Shown in pieces: positions 11,247-22,300 of a stretch of DNA of 64,000 bases. Under the pieces are notes generated by a model that did no database searches, was not told the DNA's origin, and saw only the letters and a program-made list of their open reading frames with translations. Each line of letters starts with the position of its first letter. Position 1 is the stretch's first letter. This DNA comes from Axinella damicornis (lineage: Eukaryota > Porifera > Demospongiae > Axinellida > Axinellidae). Both the position numbers and the translations under genes were made by a program. The DNA is taken from NCBI GenBank assembly GCA_963931865.1, contig OZ007506.1, positions 2,062,531 to 2,126,530 on the forward strand, read 5' to 3'.

Positions 11247-12042
11247 CGAGGGCGTGACCCTTTACTGATCTGATGCGTTCTAGCTATATTTCAAGCCAAA
11301 TGAGCTTTCCTCCGACACCAAGTTAAAAATTAACACTATTCACCTTGTAGGCAAACGTACTTGCTCAAAAACGGGGTGGGGCTAGTAAAAGGAGCTGAAG
11401 GGGGAGGGGCTGCTAAAAACGGAACTGCGCATGCGTCATATCTAGAACTCTGGAGGACTGCTCTGAGCTTCTTACATATCCCTCTCGGGTCCGGGGGACT
11501 CTGAAGGAACAGCGCCCGGGGCCGGGACTATTTCACGGAACGGAACGGAACACTTGAAAACACGGAACAGCTATGTAAGTCCTCACTGCATAGTTTAAAC
11601 TACACAAACTGCATACCACTGGATAGAGCGCGACGAGCTCTACACGCTGGTACCCTTTTTGCTGGAATCCTTGCTGCTGGAAAGAATTGGCTCAGAGTTC
11701 TACGAAATCGCGTGGGCGGAAGCTTGCGTATGGCTAACATTGGCCGTAACTCTAACACTAACCATCATGTTCCAACAATATGGTTGCCAGCATGTAGGAC
11801 TCGTCGAGCTCTGTCCATTGGTGTACAGTTTGTAGAGATCAGACACTGCAGTGAGGACTTACATAGCCGTTCCGTGTTTTCGAGTGTTCCGTTCCGTTCC
11901 GTGAAATAGCCACGGCCGCGCCCGGCAGCAAGACGGAGTTCGTGTCTGTGGTGTTCTAACAGAAGCCTTTCTCAGAAAAAAACAGAAAAAAAAAAAACAC
12001 CAGTAGATTACACTTTCCAGATTTATAACTATAGCAAGGGGA
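11247..12042. promoter_or_regulatory. divergent intergenic region, ankyrin/PH gene and aminotransferase
   Basis: About 800 bp between two divergent start codons, so both promoters must be here. It contains a partial copy of the ankyrin/PH first coding exon (about 11469-11519 plus 11918-11945) split by a TIR element (11520-11917). Confidence 0.5.
11520..11917. mobile_element. 398-bp TIR element, 8-bp target duplication
   Basis: Left end GGCCGGGACTATTTCACGGA and right end (reverse complement) GGCCGTGGCTATTTCACGGA extend as an imperfect TIR of about 65 bp through repeated CGGAACGGAAC to GCTATGTAAGTCCTCACTGC. GCGCCCGG flanks both sides (11512-11519, 11918-11925). No coding capacity seen. Related in style to the elements at 45457 and 46430. 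Confidence 0.82.
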
Positions 12043-12201
12043 ATGGCGAGCAGTTTCAACCTCAAGACGAAGGAGGTCAAAACGTCGACCCTGTTTGACT
12101 ACATGGCGCCAGGGATGACTAACCTGATGATGGGTGCGCCCGGTGAATCCATGCTGAAGAAATGCGCAGAGGCTGTGAAGAAGGCGGCCGTCCATAGGAT
12201 G
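12043..12201 (+). CDS. first coding exon, copy A, of the aminotransferase
   Basis: 53 codons starting MASSFNLKTKEVKTST and ending AAVHRM before a GTACGT donor, phase 0. A stop codon lies in frame just upstream (12004-12006), so no longer N terminus exists here. Product would lack a presequence and probably be cytosolic. Confidence 0.75.
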
Positions 12202-13130
12202 GTACGTGGCCTGGTATGATATAGCTGAGATCAGTGCCCCATATATAGTGAGATAGCGCATACTGCACTGACTTTTCATAACTGCACGTGATGACCTCAC
12301 TGGGATGTGATGAAGAATGAACTTTGGACTGAAGAATGTACTGCGCCCCAGTCGTTTAACAAGGGGAATGGCAAGCAGGGTCAACCTAAAAACACTTTAT
12401 GACTACATGGCGCCAGGGATGACTAACCTGAAGATGGGTGCGCCCGGTGAATCCATGCTGAAGAAATGCGCAGAGGCTGTGAAGAAGGCGGCCGTCCATA
12501 GGATGGTACATAGCTGGGCATGATAGATAGGTGATCAGTGCCCATGCTTAGTGCAGACAATGCACAAGGCTGCCATATAAGCTCCTGATAACACTGATGC
12601 AGGGTTTAGCTGCACACATCAATCACTATATGTTTAGCACCTCCTTAGCATTGCCTATAGCATTTCTGTACCTGCTTCCCAGACTCCATATCCACAATGG
12701 GAATCTGGGAATGAGACTAGTTTGTCTAGTCGTGGTTGGCTGTGGAATGGGCAGTGCTTCCGCACCTACTGTGGCGACCCCTATTCCCAAACCTGACTGT
12801 GGAAAGCCTGGAGTGAGGCTATATTGTGAGATCATGAGCAAATACTCTATTCCATACAGGACCAGTCTGATTCCCACCTGCTGTTCCAGTATGGACCAGA
12901 GGCAGGGGATCGTCAGTTCCTGAAGACGCTGGCGAAATTCCTCACTACTGAATACCAGTCACCTGTTGATGCGTATGTGTACTTAACATTTCCACGAATG
13001 AGCACTTAGAATTGACAATTTGGCAGTAGTGTAATGACTGTTTCAGCTCCTCCCTTCTCCAATACCCTTCCTTTCATCTCTTTTCCTCCATTTTCTCCCT
13101 TTTCATCTCTCCCATTTTGCTTGTCATCCA

Positions 13131-13168
<38 letters not shown>

Positions 13169-16100
13169 CTGTCGTCCCAGTGATGATCTGGTTGCATCAT
13201 CTGGTGCCACCCAAGGACTGAACATGCTCACTCACCTCCTCTTCTCCCCTGCGACCTCATCTTTGTTGAGGACCCCACTTACTTCATTGCCACCAAGATG
13301 CTTCGGGAAGATTGCAAAATGAATACTGTCCCAGGTGAGGTTTTGAACTTACTATTGCTCATCTTGATAGGAGGGTCTGGTGAATATGTATAGTCCATGC
13401 AGACAGACAGACAGACAGACAGATTGACAGACCCCAAGACACTGACAGACCCCAAGAGACTGACAGGCAGATGATGTGTTAGGCAGACTCATAGTGTTGA
13501 GCCGTGTACAGAATCCTGAGATGGCCACTTGTGAGAACGTTTCTAAAACCCTAAGATTGAGCTAACACAGTAGAAGATGGTCGGCTGTGTGGTGTGTGCA
13601 GAGACATCAAGAGACTGACAGTCGAAAGACAGTAGGTGAAACGCAGATGACCTATATGGGTGTTGATAGTGTGCTTCCTATGTGATGAAATCGTGTTGGA
13701 TGTTTCCGCACTGGTATCCCTGTACCGATACTTGCAGTTGTGATGGACGAGCAAGGAATTGTCCCAGAGGAGCTAGAGAAGGTGCTGCAGTCCTATCGCC
13801 AGTCCCACCCTCCCCCAGAGCCGACCGAGAGGAAACCATTCTGGTCGATGCTCTACTGCATGCCCACCTTCCACAACCCGACTGGCATATGCCTATCCCC
13901 AGGTGAGCTGGGTAAAGTTGTGTCACACGTTTGAGGTAGTGAAGAGTGTGTGTGAATCCTGGTGCAGAGGTCGATGAAGGTTCCATGGTCGATGGATCTG
14001 AAGTTAGTTGCTGTGGTATTTGTAGCCAGAGCATTAGTCTAAGGTTTGCTTTAGGAGAAAGCCTGGGAATGAGAATAACCATATATAGCCCTACTGTTCC
14101 AGCAATGGGATCCCTGGAATGAGGCTACCATATATAGCCCTACTGTTCCAGCAATGGGATCCCTGGAATGAGGTCAACGTTACCCGCACAAGGTTACCCC
14201 TGATCCGGTGAAACCTCTTAAGCTTGTGTGTTTGGCACATGGAACTAGCATCCTTCCTTCATTTCCTCTTTCCCCTCTCTTTCTACCCTCCTCTCCCTTC
14301 CCCTCCCTCCCACCCCCTTCCCCCTTCGGCCCTCCTCCCCCATGTGCTCCCAAGAGCGTAGCAAGAAGATAGTAGATCTGGCCAGGAAGTACAACCTCAT
14401 GGTTGTGTGCGATGATGTCTACAATCTCCTCTACTTCCCAAGGGAAGATGGATCCACGCCCCAACTGAAGCGACTCTTTGCCTATGATGACAAGTACGTG
14501 AGGAAAGAAACATAGTCTACATTAGCAACCCCTTTCTTTGGACTTGCAAGGAGAAAAGCGGATGATTTAGGAATAGTTTATTCATCTGTTCTTTGGCAAG
14601 TTCTCATTGTCACCGTTGCTTTCCTCCTTACGTTTTTGTTTAGACTCATTTCATCCTAATTGCAGGAGCGACCCTGAGTACCGAGGGAATGTGGTCTCTA
14701 ATTGCACCTTTTCCAAGATTTTTGGCCCGGGAATCAGACTGGGCTGGCTGGAGACACCACCAGTGATCAAGGAGATCATCACTACCAGGTTACCAATCAC
14801 ACTCTGACCTTTTAGACTATGACCCCTGCATCATGTGACCTTGATGAATTCTTCTTGTAGTGGATTGGCACTAAGTGGTGGTGGGTTCAACCATACAGCA
14901 TCTGGCATCATGACGAGTATCATATCCCTGGGGATATTGGGAGATCTCGTGAAGGAGGTCAAAGGCCTGTACAAGGTATTGCCCTCATACCTTGTCCTAA
15001 CAAGATGGTGGCTATACCAGTAGTACGTACCCTCATACCTCGTCCTAACAGGACAGACTACCATGCAGGTCTAATAGCCATTGTGGGGCGAGAGTGAGCG
15101 AGTGCAATGCAGAACGAGTATTTGCATGCACAGTCAGTCAGTCAGTCAAATTTTAATGTCCCCTGCCAATGCAGCCGGTCCAATGTTGCATGACTGAGGC
15201 GACAGAAATCATAATTCGTTTTGGAATTAACACATGACGTAAGAATACGCAAAATAAGAGCAGGAAGTGATTTACGGCACGACGTACGATATATGGAAAT
15301 AAATACATATATGGAAAATTCACAGCAAACTCGTGTATGTGGGACTCTCTCACACTCCCCCCAATTAGCTGAATAACTGTGCTCTTATAATATTATAGTA
15401 GGTTCTGTACCTGGGGCTATACTGGCCTTGTTCCCAGGCGCTCGGTAGGTACCCAATTATCGAGCACCTGGGAACGAGGCTAGGGCCGTACCAGCAGCAC
15501 ATTGTCATAGCAGTATAGTACTGCAAAGTCGTACTGCTTATCTCTTCATTTCTATCAGACTCGATGCAATGCTGTGTGTGATATCATCAGAAGACAGGTG
15601 CCGACTGCATCATTTCACAGACCTCAAGTATGCCATGTTTCCAGGCCATTCGTGGTTCAGGAGTTTAACTACAGTTCTCATACTGGAAGCTATAGCTGGA
15701 ATGGAAACTTGGTCTTGTTCTAACGATGTAATTCTGTGATCTATAGGGGGGATACTTTGCGTGGATCAAACTCCCTGATGGCATGAAGGCAGTAGGTATG
15801 TACCTCTTGAGTTTGTCTCAACTCCAGGCCACTCTCTCTTCCTCTTGGTATGAGACTGGGTGGCCTTGGTGTGAGACTGGGTATGAGACTGGTGGTCTGG
15901 GTTAGTCTCGTTCCCAGGCCCGCCGTCTCAGGCCTGGGAACGAGGCTAGGTCTGGGTATGAGACTGGGCATGTGCATATCACCCTAATGATGTTATTGCC
16001 TCTGTTTGCAGATGTCAAACAGCGATGTGAGGAAGAGCACAAGATCACATTCCTCCAGGGAGACTTGTAAGCAAAGAGCAGGGAGATACAGTATGATGCC

Positions 16101-16688
16101 ATGATTGAAATCTAGTGGCTGAATATAGACAAGATCTGGACTTAGTTACTTCCTTGAGCTCTGGGTTATTTGTACACTTCATGGAGTGCACTTAGGCCTG
16201 GGAGTGAGGATAGCGCTTAACGGAACTGCTGGTTAGCCTAGATTGCTACTGCACTGACGAGGCTCAGCAAGATTGATGTAGTTGCGATTGGGTAGCAGAC
16301 ATATCAAGACAGCTATAGCCTCTTTCTACTATGAACTAACAAGGACCAGCTAGCAAGGACTTGCATTTCTGGCCAAGACAATCAATGTGGATCCTGATTT
16401 GTAGGTGGATGTCATGGACTATGCAACCCCATCATTCTTGTGATAACATTTCCTAGCCCTTCTGAGAATCTCCACATAGATGCTGGGTGTAGGAGAGCTT
16501 GGAAACAAGTCAATGGCGTTCATATACTGTGGTGTGATTAATGGAATGGGTTTCTTTTCAGGTGCTCCCTGACTGGATCTTTCCAGGATTACATCAGGAT
16601 CAGCTTTTCTTTCTATGATAATGATGTTTTGGTGGAGGCAGTTGAGAATATTGCAAAAGTCGTAAATAGTATCTCCCAAGGAAAATAA
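12043..16688 (+). CDS. PLP-dependent class I/II aminotransferase (one exon frame-broken)
   Basis: Eleven exons: 12043-12201 (alternative 12317-12505), 12860-12972, 13181-13334, 13738-13902, 14355-14493, 14666-14788, 14861-14975, 15559-15627, 15747-15795, 16012-16066 and 16562-16688. Fold-type I landmarks are all present: SSGATQGLNMLTHLL in the cofactor-phosphate loop, FHNPTG, CDDVYNLLYF with the Asp and Tyr that contact PLP, NCTFSKIFGPGIRLGW with the Schiff-base Lys, and YIRISFSFYD with the carboxylate-binding Arg. It most resembles the 2-aminoadipate aminotransferase-like/MocR-type branch, but the substrate cannot be read. Exon 3 is 154 bp while its neighbours require 155. The frame changes at about 13246-13252, between TQGLNMLTHLLFSP and DLIFVEDPTYFIAT. 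With that base counted, the model is exactly 423 codons. All other exons look intact, so this is either an assembly error, an indel allele or a very young null. Confidence 0.85.
12317..12505 (+). CDS. alternative first coding exon, copy B, of the aminotransferase
   Basis: Near-identical to copy A over the body (MAPGMTNLKMGAPGESMLKK), with a GTACAT donor in the same phase 0. Seven codons are missing relative to copy A. Unlike copy A the frame extends upstream to an ATG at 12317, adding MNFGLKNVLRPSRLTRG. This short leader is basic, without acidic residues and Arg-rich, like a mitochondrial targeting presequence. The two exons cannot both be included, because each carries the same protein segment and starts with ATG. 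Confidence 0.6.
13132..13165. repeat. poly(C) homopolymer, 34 bp
   Basis: Just upstream of aminotransferase exon 3, within its polypyrimidine tract. Confidence 0.9.
14078..14175. repeat. 49-bp tandem duplication
   Basis: CCATATATAGCCCTACTGTT and the following bases occur twice, 49 bp apart, in an aminotransferase intron. The unit includes half of a TAGCCTCATTCC-type MITE end. Confidence 0.75.
15903..15948. mobile_element. 46-bp minimal hairpin MITE with 9-bp target duplication
   Basis: TAGTCTCGTTCCCAGGCC and GGCCTGGGAACGAGGCTA form the arms. GGTCTGGGT flanks both sides (15894-15902 and 15949-15957). Non-coding, intronic. A similar hairpin lies at 15428-15482. Confidence 0.85.
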
Positions 16689-16748
16689 ACTGCATTACAA
16701 TTTTTTTTATATTTTGCAAGAGTGTGCAAATTATGATGGTGTTCATTA

Positions 16749-17723
16749 TCACAAAGTAACTGATCTTGATAGCACTAAAACATTTGAGCATAGGCCTTTG
16801 TTTATTCCTCCATCGGGAATAACATAATCTTTGGAGCAAGTCATCCATGGGCCCACCTCCACAAGGTTCCTATTGCTCTGCAACAATTCCTTGTAGCTCC
16901 ACAGTCCAATATGCTTACTTTTCCCTTGTCTCGCAAACAGATACAGCTCACCACAAGGTTCAGCACCAATTTGACAGTTTTCCTCGAACAATGAGACTGC
17001 TTTTACAAAATCCAGTCCTAATTCTTTCTTCAGCTGATAGTGGCCAGAAAGGCTGGGGTTAGGTGTGCAGTACTCTAACAGTTGAAGGCCCTCTTGAGTG
17101 CATGTGTCTCTGTTCAGAACAACTGCAAATCCAACCAGTATGCACCAGTGAGCCCGGTGGCCTTTTTCCAAACATGGTGAATGGTCTTTATCTGCATCAT
17201 AGGGAACAAGTATGGCTTCTCTTCCTCCCAAGATACTCCTCATTAACACATCTGTGTGTAGTGAATCGAAGTATGTTGATTTTCCATGGCAGTCCATCTG
17301 CTGTTCAGCTATCTGCAACATGTAGTCAATAGACAGCATTTCACCCTGTTTAGAAAACCCAACCTCTTTTGCAAATCTCAGTAAAGTTTCTGGATGGCAT
17401 TTGGCAGGTAACGTTACATGGTTCCCCCAAAGCATCTGTGAAGCCATACTGAGCGCTACCAGACCGCACATTGGTCCATCTTGGATCACAGGATTGATGT
17501 CCAGGACAAAAGTTACCACAGCATTCTTCCCAGAGACGTTATATCTGTCAGACAGAAAAGGTTGCAACAGATACTCAACTTCTTCATTGAGATTCAGAGC
17601 TTCCCTGAGGTACAGGTGGCCTGTGGTCACCGCAGAACCTGGATCGTCGGCTTTTACGGGTGGGGGACAGGGTGGTGGGACAGGCGCACATGGTAGACGA
17701 AGAGAGGGAGAGGAAGTCGCCAT
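16749..17723 (-). CDS. ACTMAP: actin maturation protease (C19orf54/ACTMAP-like)
   Basis: Single uninterrupted minus-strand frame of 324 codons, start ATG at 17723. The N terminus is Pro-rich (APVPPPCPPPVK), as in the vertebrate protein. The catalytic region has DGPMCGLVALSMASQMLWG, with the presumed nucleophilic Cys, and later KGHRAHWCILVGFAV, with the presumed catalytic His. AEPCGELYLFARQGKSKHIG and a C-terminal conserved block follow. In mammals this papain-like protease removes the N-terminal acetylated residue from actins during maturation, and its Pro-rich segment is thought to bind profilin. Function here is by homology. Its stop lies only 60 bp from the aminotransferase stop (convergent), and its ATG is 73 bp from the PDE2A ATG (divergent). 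It is one of the few intronless genes in the window, which may reflect loss of introns or retroposition. Confidence 0.88.
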   Translation of the reverse strand: MATSSPSLRLPCAPVPPPCPPPVKADDPGSAVTTGHLYLREALNLNEEVEYLLQPFLSDRYNVSGKNAVVTFVLDINPVIQDGPMCGLVALSMASQMLWGNHVTLPAKCHPETLLRFAKEVGFSKQGEMLSIDYMLQIAEQQMDCHGKSTYFDSLHTDVLMRSILGGREAILVPYDADKDHSPCLEKGHRAHWCILVGFAVVLNRDTCTQEGLQLLEYCTPNPSLSGHYQLKKELGLDFVKAVSLFEENCQIGAEPCGELYLFARQGKSKHIGLWSYKELLQSNRNLVEVGPWMTCSKDYVIPDGGINKGLCSNVLVLSRSVTL

Positions 17724-17796
17724 CAGACAGGAAATACAAACTAACTGATTAGTCCGAACTTCCGGAGTAGCCCCTGCAGGCCGGGAAGAAGGCGCA
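17724..17796. promoter_or_regulatory. bidirectional promoter, ACTMAP and PDE2A
   Basis: Only 73 bp separate the two divergent start codons, so the transcription starts and core promoters must overlap this interval or the coding exons. I see no TATA box. A GGCCGGGAAG-like ETS/GC motif lies at about 17779. Confidence 0.5.
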
Positions 17797-19329
17797 ATGG
17801 CTCAGCCCATGTCTCCAATGTCTCCATCGCAAACCAGCGACTATGAATTTCTCCTGAGGAGGCCTTCCGCCATCCTGGAGACGCAGTTTGAGGTTAACAC
17901 TTTGTATGTCTAACTGTTCTTGCATGGATGATGGCGACACGCCTCTCTTTGACGACCATCGTAAACAACTTGTAAAGCCTTTCCAGTGCCCCGCCTACGT
18001 TACATGATGTGGTTGCATGTCGCGTGGTAGCGCGGTAGTTAACGCATAGACAAGCCTTACCGTAGCATCTAGGTATGAGCTAGCATGTACAGTGTATTGT
18101 CCATGGTATGAGCAAGTTAGCTAGCTAGTCTTTACGTAATTTGCCCATGGTGTATAGCTATGACTGCTGTGGAGTTCAGTTGGGAAGAAGAAGAGTCAGA
18201 TGGGGACACCATTGAGGTGGGAGTAAGCTGACAGTCTTCCTCCCACTTGGTGCCCACTCTGTTTGTTAACTTGACGTTCCACAAATATCATGCATGCATG
18301 CCCACACACAACAGGAGGCCATCCTCTCCATTGGGTCTGCTATGACAGCCATCGAATTCCGTGGCGCTGTCGATCATGGATTGCGCCTTGCCCTGCCTGG
18401 TGTGGTGAGTATTACACAACACGTGCAGGTCATCTGGACAAAAAAGGCACACTCATGATCATCACCACTTGGCACACGCCGACATGGCTAAGTATATATC
18501 TCCTGCATTCCAACTCCTGCATGTGACAACTTCCTGCTCAGATTACTCTGAGGTTGGGGAGCTGTGGGGCATCTCCTGCTTACAGAACAGTTTGCAGTTT
18601 GTGTGTGCGAAATTCACAGCACACGCACACACGCACACACACACACACAACATACACGCACACGCACACACACTCACACACGCACTACGTATACGCACAC
18701 ACACACACACACGCACACACACACACACACACCAGGAGCACTCCTTGGTACTGCTGTTGGATGTGGAGAGCAGTGAACTGGCCTATTATGAATCTGACAG
18801 CTGCTTCCATCTCATGCCAAAGTCGGGAGTGGTCTGGTACGGCTGACTCACCTTCCTAACTCCCTTAGTGACAGCCTCTCGTTCTGAAGGGAGCATGAGA
18901 TATGTTTCCTCCTCCCTCTCCTCCCCCATTTTCCTCCTCCTTTCCTCCATTTTCCCCTCTTCCTCTCTACCTCCCACTTCCTCATAGGGAGGCAGTCCGT
19001 CGGCGAACTTCTGAGAACTTGAGGACCGGTATCCCACAAGACGATCCTATCAGAGCACTACTACCAGCCCTGAAGACTGTGGAGCGGGACCATATTGGTT
19101 GGGAGTGGGGAGGGGGTCGTTCTAATGTGCCTGATGTGTTGTAATTCACTTCAGGGTGGAAATCTATGCTTACAGAGTCTTTTTTAATATCTCAAGAAGT
19201 GGTCACTCTAACAATTTTGTACTAACCCAGTTTGGTTGAAGTTGTAGTTAATTTCTCCACACAGGCACTATTGTAACATTACTGGTCAAGGGTGCTCCTT
19301 TTTCTCTCTCCCTTTTATCCCACCTCCTC

Positions 19330-19382
<53 letters not shown>

Positions 19383-22300
19383 ACACACACCATAGTTGTC
19401 CTTTCCCCCATTGTTGAGAAGAAGCAACACAGAGTGATTGCACTGATGCTGGTGAGAGAACTTGAGGACACATACACATGTATATTGTACCAGTGGACAG
19501 TTGAACCTCTATACTGTGGTCACCTCAGCCCAATGTTCAGCCTCGTTCCCATGTGGCCTGGGAACAAGGCTACCCAACATTGTCAAGGTGGCCTCAGATG
19601 AGAGGTATATAGCACACACCTACTTCATTGTTGAACCTACATCAGTCAGTACTCGATCTCTCCATTGCCCTCTCTCTGTCGGCAGGCTGTCTGTATTGAA
19701 CCTTCTCTGATGCACAATGAGAAGCTGAAGTGGTTGGAAAAAAATGTGTGTTGTGCTGCATTTGCTGTTACGGTATTCGCCACTCTAGAGGTTTTTCTGC
19801 GGCAATGAATTGCAGGTGTTGGTGGCAGCCTCGCGTGTTCTCAAGAATATGGTGGCAGAGAGGGACAGGACTCGTGCCGAGGACATGCTCAGAGTCTGCG
19901 GTGGGTACCCTCGCATGAGTGTGCCACATTTTGCAGATATTTGAGTTGTTGGTCGCCTTGACATAGGGCACATTCAAACAACAAGAGACCAACTAATCAA
20001 CTGATTCCTCTCTCTTGCCTCCCTCCCTCCCTGCTTTCCTCCCTCCCTTCCTTCTCCCCCACCCACCCACCTGCCACCGTACAGGTGATCTTATAGACCT
20101 GGATACTGCTTCTCTTACCATCAAGATCTTGAAACATGTAATTCATCGACTGTTGTTCTTCTGCCATTTGTTACATACTAAATATTTTGGTACTTGTACT
20201 CACATCCCTCCTCCCATTTACATCCCCTCCTCTCACACGCACTCACCCCTCCTCCCCTCCTCACGCACACCCCTCCTCCCATTTACATCCCCTCCTCTCA
20301 CACGCACTCACCCCTCCTCCCCTCCTCACGCACACCCCTCCTCCCATTTACATCCCCTCTCACACACACTCACCCCTCCTCCCCTCCTCACGCACACCCC
20401 TCTTCCCATTTACATCCCCTCCTCTCACACGCACTCACCCCTCCTCCCCTCCTCACGCACACCCCTCCTCCCATTCACATCCCCTCCTCCCATTCACATA
20501 CCCTCCTCTCTCACACACACACCCCTCCTCCCCTCCTCACGCACACCCCTCCTCCCATTCACTCCCCCTCCTCTCACACGCACTCACCCCTCCTCCCCTC
20601 CTCACGCACACCCCTCCTCCCATTCACATCCCCTCCTCCCCTCCTCACGCACACCCCTCCTCCCCTCACGCACACCCCTCCTCCCATTCACATCCCCTCC
20701 TCTCTCACACACACATCCCTCCTCCCCTCCTCACGCACACCCCTCCTCCCATTCACATCCCCTCCTCTCACACACACACCCCTCCTCCCATTCACATCCC
20801 CTCCTCTCACACACACATCCCTCCTCCCCTCCTCACGCACACCCCTCCTCCCATTCACATCCCCTCCTCTCACACACACACCCCTCCTCCCATTCACATC
20901 CCCTCCTCTCACACACACATCCCTCCTCACGCACACCCCTCCTCCCATTCACATCCCCTCCTCTCACACACACACCCCTCCTCCCCTCCTCACGCCACCC
21001 CTCCTCCCATTCACATCCCCTCCTCTCACACACACACCCCTCCTCCCCTCCTCACGCATACCCCTCCTCCCATTCACATCCCCTCCTCTCACACACACAC
21101 CCCTCCTCCCCTCCTCACGCCACCCCTCCTCCCATTCACATCCCCTCCTCTCACACACACACCCCTCCTCCCCTCCTCACGCATACCCCTCCTCCCATTC
21201 ACATCCCCTCCTCTCTCACACACACACCTCCTCCCCTCCTCACGCACACCCCTCCTCACCTCCTCTCACACCCCTCCCCATCTCTGTTCTCTGCATGTAT
21301 TACAGCTGAAATTTATCATGGAGGCAGAAATGTGTCTCTTGTTCATCATTGATGATGCCACATCAGAGCTAGTGTGCCAGGTGAGGTGTCATGTGATGTC
21401 ATGCGACATTGTATCATTTGTAATAATTCGTGCAGAATTAAACAATTTCTGTGTGAATTAATAGCACGTGGACAATGCAGAGGACAATGAGAGGTGCAAG
21501 TGCCCTGCACCTCCATTGTCGCAACCATCAGCCGTGGCAAAACTTGAACGACCCGTTTGTTTATGCTGTGTGTTTATGCTGTAGAATTATGGTATAGAAA
21601 TCTATGTGATATCATGTGACACAATCTATTATTTTCAGGTGTTTGATGAAAATGCCTTGGAGACAGAAATCCGCAAACCGGTAAGAAATACGTTGTCCAG
21701 CTAATTCAACCTTTGGTTCTTGATGGCTTGTTGCTTGTAATGCTCTCCAAAATCGTCCGAGGCATGAACCGTCTGTGATTGCAATTGACACTTGTTGTTG
21801 CATTTCTGTGAATCAATTCTTCCCAGGTGCACGAAAGTCTGTATGGTCGCTGCTTCCTGACGGGCGAGACTGTGAATATTACCAGTGTGTCAGAGGTTTG
21901 TCTGTCTGTCTGCTCGTCAGGGGTTGGGAAGGGAGAGGGGGAGGGTGACAGGAGGGTAGTAAAACCATGTGTGTGTCCCTCCATTTCATGCAGGACGTCC
22001 GGTTCAACCCAGCAGTGGACCTCGTAAACAGTATGTGAATGTGTTTTTCATTGCTGTCATATTTGTGTGCATGACCTTTCCATTGTTATTGTATATGGTG
22101 CGTTCATTTTCTATGCTATCAATATCATCATCATTTGTTCGTTTAGATTATGAGCCTTCTACGATGCTGTGCATGCCAGTTAAGATACAGACTGGTTCGG
22201 AAGCAAAGGTGATTGCTGTGGCTGTGGCCTGCAACAAGAAGAGCGAAAAGAAGTTAGAATGCCTCCCTCCCACCCTCCCTCCCTCCTTCCTACCCTCACT

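Noticed and set aside
20015..21461. Forward open frames of 370-445 codons rich in Pro, Ser, His and Thr
   Set aside because: They cover a CT/CA minisatellite between two well-supported PDE2A exons. All three frames are open, as expected for stop-free repeat units.
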